From Cupriavidus phytohabitans (lineage in GTDB: Bacteria > Pseudomonadota > Gammaproteobacteria > Burkholderiales > Burkholderiaceae): a stretch of DNA of 64,000 bases. Both the position numbers and the translations under genes were made by a program. Positions 1 to 8,227 of this stretch are shown here, in pieces. The first letter of the stretch is position 1. Every line of letters starts with the position of its first letter. The stretch lies in the NCBI RefSeq assembly GCF_000426345.1, contig NZ_AUFE01000011.1:62001-126000 (forward strand), read 5' to 3'. The notes beneath the pieces were generated by a model, which was not told the DNA's origin, did not search any database, and saw only the letters and a list, made by a program, of their open reading frames with translations.

Positions 1-1074
1 CGGCGTCAGGTGCAAGCCGTCGGTGGCATCGCCGATTGCATAGATCTTGCGCAGGCTGCTGCGGTACTGCTTGTCGACATGGATGCCGCCCTTGTCGCCA
101 AACGCCATGCCGAGTTCTTCCAGCCCCAGCCCCTGCACATTGGAAATGCGCCCGATCGCCGCCAGCGCGGCCTGCGCGCGCACGGCCTCGGTCTGGCCGG
201 GGCGGTCGGTGGCGCGGTAGCAGACTTCCACCGCGCCATTGGCCTGGCTGAGCAGGTGGACTTCGGCATTCAAATGCAGGCGTACGCCGCGCGCCGTCAG
301 CGCCTCGGCCAGCGCCGCGCCGATCTCATGGTCGAAATGCCGCAGCAGGCGGTCGCCGGCGACGATCAGGTCGACCTTGACGCCATAGCGCGACAGGATC
401 GATGCCTGCTCCACGCCGATATAGCCGCCGCCGATCACCGCGACCGAGGCGGGCACGGTCTGCCAGGTAAAGACATCGTCGGAGCTGGCCGCCAGCTCGC
501 CGCCGGGCACATCCAGCGTGCGCGGGCGCGCGCCGGTGGCGATCAGGATGCGGCGCGCGTGGATGGTTTCGTCGCCGACGCGGACTTCATCGGGCGCGGT
601 GACGCGCGCGTCGCCACGCAGGATCTCCACGCCGGATTCATGCAAGCGCTGGGTGTAGCCGGCGTTCAGCCGCGCCACCTCGGCGTTGACGCGCACGATC
701 GCGTCGCGCCAGTCCTCATGCCCGCCGGTGTGCGACAGGCAGCCGGAAAGAATCGCCGCCCACGAGGCGCCGTAGGACAGCATCTTCTTGGGTACGCAGC
801 CGCGGTTGACGCAGGTGCCGCCAATGGCATCGCGCTCGACCAGGATCACGCGGGCGCCGTGCGCCGCCGCGCGCCGCGCGCACGCCACGCCGCCGGAGCC
901 GCCGCCGATCACGACCAGGTCGGCTTCGCGCGCCTTGCCGTTGCGGCGCCTGCCTGCGCCCTGGCCGCGGGCGCGCGGGACGCGCTCCACGGGCGGCGCC
1001 GCGCTGATCTGGCGGGCACGCCGCGGTTCGTTGGTCCCCAGCGTTGCGGTGGGGGTTGTCTTGCGCTCGGTCAT
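1..1074 (-). CDS. Glutathione-reductase-type FAD/NAD(P) disulfide oxidoreductase (C-terminus off window)
   Basis: A class I pyridine-nucleotide disulfide oxidoreductase, most like glutathione-disulfide reductase, which uses NADPH to reduce GSSG in the cytoplasm. Visible are the FAD-binding GGGSGG loop (about residues 56-61), the redox-active pair C87/C92 in GGTCVNRGCVPKK, a second GGGYIG dinucleotide loop near residue 195 followed by an LLRHFD stretch as in glutathione reductases, and the second FAD motif AIGDATD near the cut edge. The dimerisation domain with the catalytic His lies outside the window. The start ATG at 1074 follows GGAGG. It gives an N-terminal extension of about 45 Arg/Ala-rich residues before the FAD domain, longer than usual, so the mature start may lie further in. 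It is the last visible gene of a minus-strand series. A related flavoprotein such as a mercuric-reductase-like enzyme is possible, but the GCVPKK form favours the glutathione reductase branch. Confidence 0.85.
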   Translation of the reverse strand, partial: MTERKTTPTATLGTNEPRRARQISAAPPVERVPRARGQGAGRRRNGKAREADLVVIGGGSGGVACARRAAAHGARVILVERDAIGGTCVNRGCVPKKMLSYGASWAAILSGCLSHTGGHEDWRDAIVRVNAEVARLNAGYTQRLHESGVEILRGDARVTAPDEVRVGDETIHARRILIATGARPRTLDVPGGELAASSDDVFTWQTVPASVAVIGGGYIGVEQASILSRYGVKVDLIVAGDRLLRHFDHEIGAALAEALTARGVRLHLNAEVHLLSQANGAVEVCYRATDRPGQTEAVRAQAALAAIGRISNVQGLGLEELGMAFGDKGGIHVDKQYRSSLRKIYAIGDATDGLHLTP

Positions 1075-1140
1075 CCATGCCTCCTGTCGCGGCCCGCGGG
1101 CCGCATCGACAATCGATCGGGCCGGTGCCACAACACGAAG

Positions 1141-2061
1141 CTAGGCGGCCGGCCGCAGTTCGGTATTCAGGATCGACGGCCACTCGCGCAGGAAGGTTTC
1201 CCCGTCGCGGCGGCCGAGTTCGTAGGCGTGCGTCATGGCATCGGGCCGGGTGTAGTCCCAGCTCGAGATCGGCACGCGCTCCGAGGGCTGCAGGTACAGG
1301 CGGCGCTGGCCGCCTTGCTCGAACACGTGTTCCTGCACAAAGCGGCGCGGGCGCGGATAGAGCCGCGTGACCAGCACCAGCACATTGCCCGGCGCGGTGT
1401 CGAGCGCATCGACCGGGACGTTATCCACAAGGCCGCCGTCGAGCACCGGCCGGCCGTCGCGGCGCAGCACCGGCGTGAACGGCGGTGTCGACGCGGACTG
1501 CAGCAGCAGGTCGGCCAGCTGCTCTGGCGAGGCGCAGTCCTGCGCGCGCACGAACTCGGGCCGGAAGCCCAGCTTGCGCCCCAGCCGCGGGTGCAGCGTC
1601 TTGAGCACATGCTTGTCGATGTTGTAGGCCAGCAGGCCTGCGGCCACCGCCAGGCGCGGGCCGCTCCAGCGCGGGATATGCGCCACGCCGATGCGGATCT
1701 CGGGCGCCTGCTGCAGGTGCGCCAGGCGGCCGTCGGCAAAGATCGTCAGCAGGGCGGTGCGGTAGATGCCGTAGTGGGGGAACACGCGCTCGTTGCGCAG
1801 CAGGTTGCCCCAGTAGGCATTGCGGCGGTTGCGGGACAGCACCTCGCGGTAGTAGTCCATGGTCTGGTGCGAGTCGTGCGCATAGACCATGCATGCGGTG
1901 GCCGCGCCGGCGGAAATGGCCGCGATCACGCGCGGCCGCAGCTGCAGTTCGGGCGCGACCGTGTCCCACCAGCCCGCCTGCCACCAGCAGCGGTTGCCGC
2001 CGCCGGCAAAGACGACCTGGTCGAAGGGACTGGCGGGATTGGCGCCGGCGCTGGCCAACAT
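1141..2061 (-). CDS. Patatin-like phospholipase family protein
   Basis: A 306-residue patatin-fold lipid acyl hydrolase. The oxyanion-hole motif GGGNRCWWQ is near residue 20, the nucleophile-elbow serine sits in AISAGA (near residue 50), and the dyad aspartate in LDGGLVDN (near residue 205). The elbow reads A-x-S-x-G rather than the usual G-x-S-x-G, a mild deviation. No signal peptide is seen, so it is probably cytoplasmic or loosely membrane-associated. The ATG at 2061 overlaps the stop of the upstream thioesterase gene by one base (TGATG), which suggests translational coupling. A longer reading frame upstream exists, but it only re-reads the thioesterase gene in another frame. The substrate cannot be told from sequence. 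Confidence 0.85.
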   Translation of the reverse strand: MLASAGANPASPFDQVVFAGGGNRCWWQAGWWDTVAPELQLRPRVIAAISAGAATACMVYAHDSHQTMDYYREVLSRNRRNAYWGNLLRNERVFPHYGIYRTALLTIFADGRLAHLQQAPEIRIGVAHIPRWSGPRLAVAAGLLAYNIDKHVLKTLHPRLGRKLGFRPEFVRAQDCASPEQLADLLLQSASTPPFTPVLRRDGRPVLDGGLVDNVPVDALDTAPGNVLVLVTRLYPRPRRFVQEHVFEQGGQRRLYLQPSERVPISSWDYTRPDAMTHAYELGRRDGETFLREWPSILNTELRPAA

Positions 2062-2483
2062 CAGAGCAGCGCGTAGGTGGTGGTGGCCTGCACCGCCAGC
2101 TTGCCGTCGGTACCGGTCAGCTCGATCTCGCCGAACACCACGGTCTTGCCCAGGCGCAGCACGTTGGCGCGCACCAGCACGTCGCCGTCGATCACGGGAC
2201 GCATGAAGTTGGTGGTGAGCGAGACCGTGGTCATCGGGCGGAAGCCGCCGAGCGCACTTGCGACGGCGACGATCATGGCGGTGTCGGCCGCCGACATCAG
2301 CACCTGCCCGCAGACCACGCCACCCGCGTGGCGAAATGATTCGTTGAAAGGCAGGCGCAGCGTTACGCCGTTTGCATCGACGGCTTCGGCACGCAGGCCC
2401 AGCTGGCGCACCCACGGCGCCAGCACGCGCTCCAGCGTGGCGTCGATGTCGGCAAGCGCAAGTTGCGGTGAGGCTTCAGACAT
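2061..2483 (-). CDS. PaaI-type hot-dog-fold thioesterase
   Basis: A 140-residue single-domain hot-dog protein of the PaaI/YbgC acyl-CoA thioesterase group, expected to hydrolyse an acyl- or aryl-CoA in the cytoplasm as a homotetramer. The family-typical core is seen: FNESFRHAGGVVCGQVLMSAADTA (about residues 47-70, too long to be chance) with the catalytic acidic residue in SAADTA, then TVSLTTNFMRP and a VFGEIEL strand. The start ATG at 2483 is preceded by GAGGA at good spacing; an earlier in-frame ATG adds eight residues and has no better ribosome site. The stop overlaps the start of the patatin-like gene, so the two are probably made together, a lipid/acyl-CoA hydrolysis pair. The actual acyl group is unknown. 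Confidence 0.85.
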   Translation of the reverse strand: MSEASPQLALADIDATLERVLAPWVRQLGLRAEAVDANGVTLRLPFNESFRHAGGVVCGQVLMSAADTAMIVAVASALGGFRPMTTVSLTTNFMRPVIDGDVLVRANVLRLGKTVVFGEIELTGTDGKLAVQATTTYALL

Positions 2484-2546
2484 GGCGGTCCTCGTTCTTG
2501 TATCCATGTTCCATGGCCGCGCCCGTGGCCGGCCCGTGGCGGACCG

Positions 2547-3605
2547 CTACGCTGTCTCCCCCGGCGCGACGCGATGCTTCAGGCAATGATACAGGGGGCC
2601 GGTGGCAAGCACCACGAAGGCCATCCGGATCACATGGAAGGCCGTCACCAGCGGCACGCCCAGCTCCAGCACCTTGGCGGTGATGCACATCTCGGCAATG
2701 CCGCCGGGCGTGGTGGCCAGGATCATGGTGGCCGGGTGCGCGCCTGACAACGCCGCCAGCGCCCAGCCGAACAGCGCCGACACCACCAGCGCCAGCACGG
2801 TGTACAGGGCCACGCCCGACAGGAAGCGCGGCGCGGTGTGCAGGAACTCGCGCGAGAAGCGCACGCCCAGCGACACGCCGATCAGCAGCTGGCCGGCGCG
2901 GCTCATCCAGGTCGGGATCGCCGACAGTTCGATCCCCGATGCCGTCAGCACGGCGGCCGCCAGCAGCGTGCCGATCACGAACGGATTGGGCATGTTCAGG
3001 CGCCTGACCAGCAGCGCCACGCTTAGCGTGATCGCCACCAGCGCCAGCAGGCCCGCCGCGCTGACCACGCGCGGGCCGGGGATATACGTGTCGAGCCCAT
3101 GGATGCCGCCGTACTGGAAGATCGCCGGCACCGTCACCACCACCATCAGCACCCGCAGCGAATGCGCCGCCGCAACCTGGTCGATGCGCGCGCCATTGCG
3201 CTCGGCCAGGTTGGCCATCTCGGAAGCGCCGCCGATGGCCGTGGAAAAGTAGGCGGTCTTGAACGCGACGCCCGTGGTCCCGCGCAGCATCAGCGCACCG
3301 CCCGCGCCCATCGCCAGCGCGAACAGCGAGCCGGCGACGATGTACGGCAGGAACTCCACCAGCCGCGCCACCACGTCCGGCGTGAAATACAGCCCGAGCG
3401 ATGCGCCGATCACCCACTGCCCGGCATTGCGCGCCTGCGATGGCGCGCGCAGGTCAGCGCCCCACATGCGCGCCGAGGCGACGGCCAGCAGCGGGCCGAT
3501 CATCCACGGCAGCGGGGTATGCAGGACGGTGCAGAGCAGGGCGGCGGCCAGCCCGAGTGCCAGCGTGGGCACTGCGGACAGCCAGCGGTTGGCGGCAAGA
3601 CGCAT
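2547..3605 (-). CDS. AbrB-family integral membrane protein (duplicated AbrB domain)
   Basis: A polytopic inner-membrane protein of about 352 residues with the internally duplicated AbrB membrane domain (the family once mis-annotated as ammonia monooxygenase). Two similar halves are visible: each has a PWMIGPLLA or NPFVIGTLLAA helix, a GQWVIGASLG or GQLLIGVSLG stretch, and a TTPGGIAEM or STAIGGASEM loop. Roughly ten hydrophobic segments are present. Its function is not established; a regulatory or transport role has been proposed for relatives. The start is uncertain: ATG at 3605 begins just before the first hydrophobic helix, while a GTG at 3632 adds nine residues; neither has a clear ribosome-binding site. 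It lies between the tct transporter and the thioesterase gene on the same strand. Confidence 0.8.
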   Translation of the reverse strand: MRLAANRWLSAVPTLALGLAAALLCTVLHTPLPWMIGPLLAVASARMWGADLRAPSQARNAGQWVIGASLGLYFTPDVVARLVEFLPYIVAGSLFALAMGAGGALMLRGTTGVAFKTAYFSTAIGGASEMANLAERNGARIDQVAAAHSLRVLMVVVTVPAIFQYGGIHGLDTYIPGPRVVSAAGLLALVAITLSVALLVRRLNMPNPFVIGTLLAAAVLTASGIELSAIPTWMSRAGQLLIGVSLGVRFSREFLHTAPRFLSGVALYTVLALVVSALFGWALAALSGAHPATMILATTPGGIAEMCITAKVLELGVPLVTAFHVIRMAFVVLATGPLYHCLKHRVAPGETA

Positions 3606-3729
3606 CGGACAGCGGCCTGGCGCGGGGGGCACCGGCGCTTGTTGTTGGTTGTTTTAAGGGGATGGAAATGCAAAGGGCCCGCACGCCATGGCGCCGGGCC
3701 CCGGAGAGACTACCGCATGCTAACGTGTA

Positions 3730-5244
3730 TCACGCCGCGTTGTCAGCCTGCGCGTGCGCCGAGCCGCGCGCGGCATGCCAGCGCAGCAGGCGCGGGATCA
3801 CCACCACCGCCACGGTCATCGCCAGGATGGTGGCCGAGATCGGCTGCTTGATGAACAGGCTCCAGTCGCCCTGACCGATCGACAGCGCATTGCGCAGCTG
3901 CTTCTCGGCCATCGGCCCCAGGATCATGCCGACGATCACCGGCGCGGTCGGGAAGTCGAAGCGGCGCATCACCATGCCGAGCAGGCCGACCACGAACAGC
4001 AGCAGCAGGTCGAACCACGACTGGCGGATGCCGTACGCGCCCAGGCCGGCGAAGATCAGGATGCCGCCATACAGCAGCGGCGTGGGCACGCGCAGCATGC
4101 GCACCCACAGGCCGATCGCCGGCAGGTTCAGCACCAGCAGCATCACGTTGCCGATATACAGCGACGCCAGCAGGCCCCACACCAGGTCGCCCGAGGTCTG
4201 GAACAGCATCGGGCCCGGTTGCAGGTTGTAGTTCTGGAACGCGGCCAGCAGGATCGCGGTGGTGTTCGAGGTGGGGATGCCCAGCGTCAGCAGCGGGGCC
4301 AGCGTCGCGGTCACCGCCGAGTTGTTGGCCGCTTCCGGGCCGGCCACGCCTTCGATCGCGCCGACCTTGCCAAACTCTTCCTTGTGGTCCGACAGCTTCT
4401 TCTCGGTCGCGTACGACAGGAAGGTCGGGATCTCTGCGCCGCCCGCGGGAATCAGGCCGAACGGGAAGCCGATGAACGTGCCGCGGATCCACGCCGGCAG
4501 CGAACGCTTCCAGTCCGACTTGTTCATGTGGACCGAGCTGAGCTTGTTGAAGGTGCCGTCCGGCTGCGGGAAGAACGCATTGAACAGCGCTTCGCCCACG
4601 GCGAAGAGGCCAACGGCCACCACCACGATGTCGATGCCGTCATACAGCTCCTGCACGTTCATCGAGTAGCGCGTCTGGCCCGACAGCGAATCCATGCCGA
4701 TCAGGCCGATGCCCAGGCCCAGGAACAGCGCCGTCATGCCGCGCAGCAACGACGATCCCAGCACCGCGGAGACCGTGGTGAAGGCCAGCAGCATGATCAT
4801 GAAGTACTCGCCGGGACCGAACTGCAGCGCCACGTCGGCCGCCACCGGCGCGAACAGCGACAGCATCACGGTAGCGATGGTGCCTGCCACGAACGAGCCG
4901 ATTGCCGCGGTCGCCAGCGCCGGGCCGGCGCGGCCGCTTTTTGCCATCAGGTTGCCTTCCATGGCCGTGACCATGGTGGAAGACTCGCCCGGCGTGTTCA
5001 TCAGGATCGACGTGGTCGAGCCGCCGTACATCGCGCCGTAGTAGATGCCGGCGAACATGATCAGCGCGGCGGTGGGTTCGACCTTGGCGGTCAGCGGCAG
5101 CAGCATGGCCACCGTCAGCGCGGGGCCGATGCCCGGCAGCACGCCGATGGCGGTGCCGAGGAAGCAGCCTACCAGCGCCCACATCAGGTTGATCGGCGTG
5201 ATCGCGACGGCAAAGCCGTGCATCAGCATGTTCAGGGTTTCCAT
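3730..5244 (-). CDS. tctA: Tripartite tricarboxylate transporter large permease TctA
   Basis: The large membrane subunit of a tripartite tricarboxylate transporter, which moves an organic acid (citrate-like in characterised members) using an ion gradient. The 504-residue length fits the family. Signature stretches are visible: the N-terminal helix with GVLPGIGP, then [20 protein letters not shown] near residue 60-85, and a mirror copy [15 protein letters not shown] with LGIP in the second half. About twelve hydrophobic segments are predicted by eye. The start ATG at 5244 has AAGGAGT eight bases upstream; the longer reading frame is unsupported. tctB ends 28 bp upstream, so the two form an operon with tctC further up. 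There is no tctDE two-component pair directly alongside. Confidence 0.95.
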   Translation of the reverse strand: METLNMLMHGFAVAITPINLMWALVGCFLGTAIGVLPGIGPALTVAMLLPLTAKVEPTAALIMFAGIYYGAMYGGSTTSILMNTPGESSTMVTAMEGNLMAKSGRAGPALATAAIGSFVAGTIATVMLSLFAPVAADVALQFGPGEYFMIMLLAFTTVSAVLGSSLLRGMTALFLGLGIGLIGMDSLSGQTRYSMNVQELYDGIDIVVVAVGLFAVGEALFNAFFPQPDGTFNKLSSVHMNKSDWKRSLPAWIRGTFIGFPFGLIPAGGAEIPTFLSYATEKKLSDHKEEFGKVGAIEGVAGPEAANNSAVTATLAPLLTLGIPTSNTTAILLAAFQNYNLQPGPMLFQTSGDLVWGLLASLYIGNVMLLVLNLPAIGLWVRMLRVPTPLLYGGILIFAGLGAYGIRQSWFDLLLLFVVGLLGMVMRRFDFPTAPVIVGMILGPMAEKQLRNALSIGQGDWSLFIKQPISATILAMTVAVVVIPRLLRWHAARGSAHAQADNAA

Positions 5245-5272
5245 TCGAAGACTCCTTGCTGGACGGGCGGGC

Positions 5273-5746
5273 TCAGAAGCCGGCGATGGGGAGCAGCGGC
5301 AGGTTGATGCCGAGCAGGAATTCAAACAGCGCCCACATCGGCACCGTGATGCACAGGCCCACGATCAGGTCGCGCACGATGCGGCGGCTGCCGTAGCCGC
5401 GCGCCACGCACACCATCAGCAGCGTGGAAGAAAACACGAAGCCGAGCGTGCCGATCAGCGCCATGTTCAGCACCAGGCCGGCGGCCACCCACAGGAAGCC
5501 GCCGAAGTTGTGCGGTGCGCTGGGCAGCTCGGCATCTTCCTCCGGCATGTTGCGGAAGCCGCCGCGCACGCCCTGCCACGTCAGCAGCGCGCCGCACACG
5601 GCCAGCCCGACGGCCACCAGGGTGGGCACGAAGCGCGGCGACAGGCCGGCATAGCCTTCCTCGCCGGTGATGCCGGCCAGGCCGAGAAAGAAGAACAGCG
5701 AAAGCGCCAGGACGGCAACGCCGATGGCAACGTGCGAGGGTTTCAT
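5273..5746 (-). CDS. tctB: Tripartite tricarboxylate transporter small permease TctB
   Basis: The small membrane subunit of the same transporter, 157 residues with four hydrophobic segments: near residues 5-25, 40-60, 80-115 and 130-150. A hydrophilic loop containing [12 protein letters not shown] separates the pairs, as usual in this family. The ATG at 5746 is preceded by AAGGAGT; a start further upstream (5878) would add 44 hydrophilic residues without a ribosome site. It sits 260 bp after the tctC stop and 28 bp before tctA, the standard C-B-A order. TctB proteins vary greatly in sequence and are recognised mainly by topology and context, both of which fit. Confidence 0.9.
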   Translation of the reverse strand: MKPSHVAIGVAVLALSLFFFLGLAGITGEEGYAGLSPRFVPTLVAVGLAVCGALLTWQGVRGGFRNMPEEDAELPSAPHNFGGFLWVAAGLVLNMALIGTLGFVFSSTLLMVCVARGYGSRRIVRDLIVGLCITVPMWALFEFLLGINLPLLPIAGF

Positions 5747-5978
5747 GGAGACTCCTTGGCCTTTGTCGCCAGCAAAGGGGGCTGGCGTCCGCGACGCTGG
5801 CTTAGCTGACCTTGCGGCTCGCGCGGCAATGAGGCCCGGCGACATATGGTTCTTGTCTTCGGTATCGCAGGTGGACACCGGGCCCCTTGCCGTTTTCCTG
5901 CCGCCGGGATCAGCCGGCGGTGTTGGCAGGCACGACAGGTAAAGCGGTTTGATGCGGTAAAGCGGGGTGGTTCAGGGG

Positions 5979-5997
5979 CCGCGCCGGGTTGGCGCGG
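5979..5997. repeat. Stem-loop in the tctC-tctB spacer
   Basis: A perfect 7-bp stem (CCGCGCC / GGCGCGG) with a 5-base loop, starting 10 bases after the tctC stop on the minus strand and with no T-run after it. The rest of the 260-bp spacer shows no gene. Hairpins just after a binding-protein gene often stabilise its mRNA or partly stop transcription, so that the receptor is made in excess over the permeases. That role here is inferred. Confidence 0.5.
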
Positions 5998-6006
5998 CAG
6001 CGGGCT

Positions 6007-6975
6007 TTACTTGGCGACGCCCAGCTCGCGCAGCGTGCCGCCCAGGCGGGTGGATTCGCTGTCGACGAACTTGCCGAACTCGTCGCCGGTCAGCAGGAAC
6101 GGCGTCCAGTCGTTCTTCTGCAGCGTGTCCTTCCAGGCCTTGCTCTCGGTGGCCTTGACCACTGCGTCGATCATGGCCTTGCGCTGCTCGGGCGTGGTGC
6201 CGGGCGCGCCATACACGCCGCGCCAGTTGTAGATCTCGACGTTGACGCCTTGCTCCTTCAGCGTCGGGATATCGGCGGTGCGGTCCTTGGAGGTCACCGC
6301 CAGCGCGCGCATCTTGCCGCTCTTGATGAAGGGCAGGAATTCCGACACGCCGGCAATACCGACCGTCACGTGGCCGCCCATGATCGAGGCCGAGGCTTCG
6401 CCGCCGCCCTGGAACGGCACGTAGTTGATCTTCTTGGGATCGACGCCGCTTTCCTTGGCGACCAGGCCGGCCAGGATATGGTCGATCGAACCCTTGGAGC
6501 CGCCGCCCCAGCTGACGCTGCCCGGGTTGGCCTTGAGCTGCGTGGTCAGGTCCTTGATCGACTTGATCGGCGAGCTGGCCGGCACGGTGATGACCATGGT
6601 GTCGGCGAACAGGCGCGCGATCGGCGTGGCGTTCTTCAGCGTGACCGGCGGCTTGTTGGTCTCGATCGCGCCGACCATCACGGCGCCCACCACCATCAGC
6701 GCGTTGGGATTGCCCTTGTCGGTGTTGACGAACTGCGTCAGCGCGATGGTGCCGCCGGCGCCGCCCTTGTTGTCGTACGAAGCGGTCTTGGCCTGGCCCG
6801 CGGCAATCATCGCGGCGCCCAGCGAGCGGCCGGTCTGGTCATAGCCGCCGCCGGGGTTGGCGCCGATCATGACCTTGACGCTGTCCAGCGCGTAGGCGGG
6901 CGCGGCAACGACGGTGGCGGCAACGGCGGCCGATGCCAGCGCGGCATGGGCGAAGCGGGAAATCGAACGGCGCAT
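6007..6975 (-). CDS. tctC: Bug-family periplasmic tricarboxylate-binding receptor TctC
   Basis: The periplasmic solute receptor of the tripartite tricarboxylate transporter, 322 residues. An N-terminal signal peptide is clear: MRRSISRF, a hydrophobic stretch, then APAYA as the likely cleavage site near residue 27. The mature part has the Bug (Bordetella uptake gene) fold marks: IGANPGGGYDQTGR and NKGGAGG near the ligand pocket, and SWGGGSKGSIDH. The start ATG at 6975 has AAGGAG upstream at good spacing; the longer frame lacks support. As first gene of a tctC-tctB-tctA unit it should set the substrate. Bug receptors bind many carboxylates, so citrate is only one candidate. Genomes of this group often carry dozens of such receptors, most of them orphans; this one keeps its permeases. 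Confidence 0.93.
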   Translation of the reverse strand: MRRSISRFAHAALASAAVAATVVAAPAYALDSVKVMIGANPGGGYDQTGRSLGAAMIAAGQAKTASYDNKGGAGGTIALTQFVNTDKGNPNALMVVGAVMVGAIETNKPPVTLKNATPIARLFADTMVITVPASSPIKSIKDLTTQLKANPGSVSWGGGSKGSIDHILAGLVAKESGVDPKKINYVPFQGGGEASASIMGGHVTVGIAGVSEFLPFIKSGKMRALAVTSKDRTADIPTLKEQGVNVEIYNWRGVYGAPGTTPEQRKAMIDAVVKATESKAWKDTLQKNDWTPFLLTGDEFGKFVDSESTRLGGTLRELGVAK

Positions 6976-7336
6976 AGCGGTCTCCTTGGTAGTAGTACCG
7001 GTGATCGCTTGCCAGTTGCTGGCAACCGCGATCCGACCCGGGGGTTCCGGCAGCCTCTGCATTGCCGGGGACGGGGACACGGCCTGGCGGCGGCGCGCGT
7101 GGCGCTGCCGGGGTTGTCTCCTGTCCGGCGCGGCGGGGCGTGGCCGGGACTGTTCTTGGATTTTTGGTGAATCAGACTGGGTTAGCAGTCATGGGGCGGA
7201 TTCTAGGCGGGGGAAACTGTCAAAAGGCTGTCAAAAGCGGAGGGAAGGGGTTGGGGTTTACGTGGATGGTTTGGGATTGGCGTGTGGGCGGGCGGGACTT
7301 CGTGGTGGCGCCGGCCCTGCAATAGCCAGATAGCGC
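6976..7336. promoter_or_regulatory. tctC upstream region with an 11-bp tandem repeat containing TTGACA
   Basis: This 361-bp stretch between tctC and the ChaN-type gene has no convincing gene. At 7217-7226 and 7228-7237 the 10-mer CTGTCAAAAG occurs twice at an 11-bp period. Read on the minus strand, towards tctC, each copy contains TTGACA, and TAGAAT follows 12 bases after the nearer one. That spacing is too short for a standard promoter, so the repeat may be a regulator site overlapping a -35 element. The start point of tctC cannot be fixed by eye. Confidence 0.45.
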
Positions 7337-8173
7337 TCACCCCGCCGGCTTCGCCTCCAGGCAAGGATCCTTGCGCGCCACCGCCGGCACCACCACCGCC
7401 ATGTCGAACTCGCCGTGCGCCGCCGCGCTCTCCACATAGCCCACGCTGACGACCTTCCCTGCCTCGCCGGAAAGCCAGCGCGGCACACCCACGTCGCGCC
7501 GCACGTGCCCGTTGCCGGCGATCAGCACCGCCCCACGCTGCGCGTAAGGCCGCAACGCCTGCGCCATCACCGCGTCGCGCGCGGCCTGTGCCGCCAGCAT
7601 GCCGGGCAGCATCGCCTTGGGGAAATTGCCGCAGTGGCCGCGATCGAGCACTGCGGTCTGCGCCGCCACCATGTCAGGAGGCAGCGCTCCGGTCAGGCCG
7701 AGGGTCTGCCGCTCGTCCGCAGAAAACAGCCCGTTCAGGCCGCCGCGAACGATCTTGCCCGCATCCGCGCGCGACAGGTTGGCCGCGACCAGAGGCAGGT
7801 CGTACTGCAGCGCCAGCGCCACCACCGGCCGGTAAAGGGGCCACTGCCAGGCGCGGCCGCCGGCCTGCGCGATCAGGTAGTCGGCATCCTTCGGCCGCTC
7901 GCGGCGGGCGCGGTCGATAACTGACTGCTGTTCGCGGTCGAACTGCTCCATGGCGATGGCCGGGCGCCAGCCCTGCTCGAGCGCGCGCGTCAGCGCGGCC
8001 AGCCGCTGCTGCTGTCCGGCGGCATTGTCATGGACCTCGCCCAGCAGCACGTAGGGCTTGCCGGCAAAGCTGTCGCTGACGGTAGCCGGCGAGGGTCCCG
8101 AGGCAGCACAGCCGGCGGTCAGCAAGGCAAGCGTTGCGGCCAGCAGGGTCGGAACGCGCAAGCGGAATGACAT
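7337..8173 (-). CDS. ChaN-family (haem-binding uptake, Tiki-like) lipoprotein
   Basis: A 278-residue lipoprotein with a signal peptide ending in LTAGC (lipid-attached Cys near residue 22). The mature part carries the ChaN/Tiki-superfamily marks: VLLGEVHDN (about residue 43), AIAMEQFDR (about 74), a Gly-Asn-Gly-His segment IAGNGHVRRDVGVP (about 220), and the PKDADYLIAQ block. Characterised relatives bind haem and are linked to iron uptake in outer membranes; whether this one does is inferred. The ATG at 8173 is preferred over an adjoining GTG at 8176 because AAGGAAG lies seven bases before it. It follows the RND permease gene by 54 bp on the same strand and may be read through from the efflux operon. 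Confidence 0.85.
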   Translation of the reverse strand: MSFRLRVPTLLAATLALLTAGCAASGPSPATVSDSFAGKPYVLLGEVHDNAAGQQQRLAALTRALEQGWRPAIAMEQFDREQQSVIDRARRERPKDADYLIAQAGGRAWQWPLYRPVVALALQYDLPLVAANLSRADAGKIVRGGLNGLFSADERQTLGLTGALPPDMVAAQTAVLDRGHCGNFPKAMLPGMLAAQAARDAVMAQALRPYAQRGAVLIAGNGHVRRDVGVPRWLSGEAGKVVSVGYVESAAAHGEFDMAVVVPAVARKDPCLEAKPAG

Positions 8174-8227
8174 CACGCGGCTTCCTTTATCTTGTTTCGC
8201 TCATCGGGACGGACCCGGCTAACGCAC

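Noticed and set aside
10..2076. Long plus-strand open frames of 300-900 codons opposite real genes (for example 10-2076, 25840-28584)
   Set aside because: They mirror well-supported minus-strand genes in a GC-rich genome where antisense frames stay open; their translations are Arg/Ala/His-rich without domains or ribosome sites.
5938..5964. Direct repeat GGTAAAGCGG between tctB and tctC as an operator
   Set aside because: Only two copies of a short word at uneven context, inside an operon spacer rather than a promoter; not convincing.
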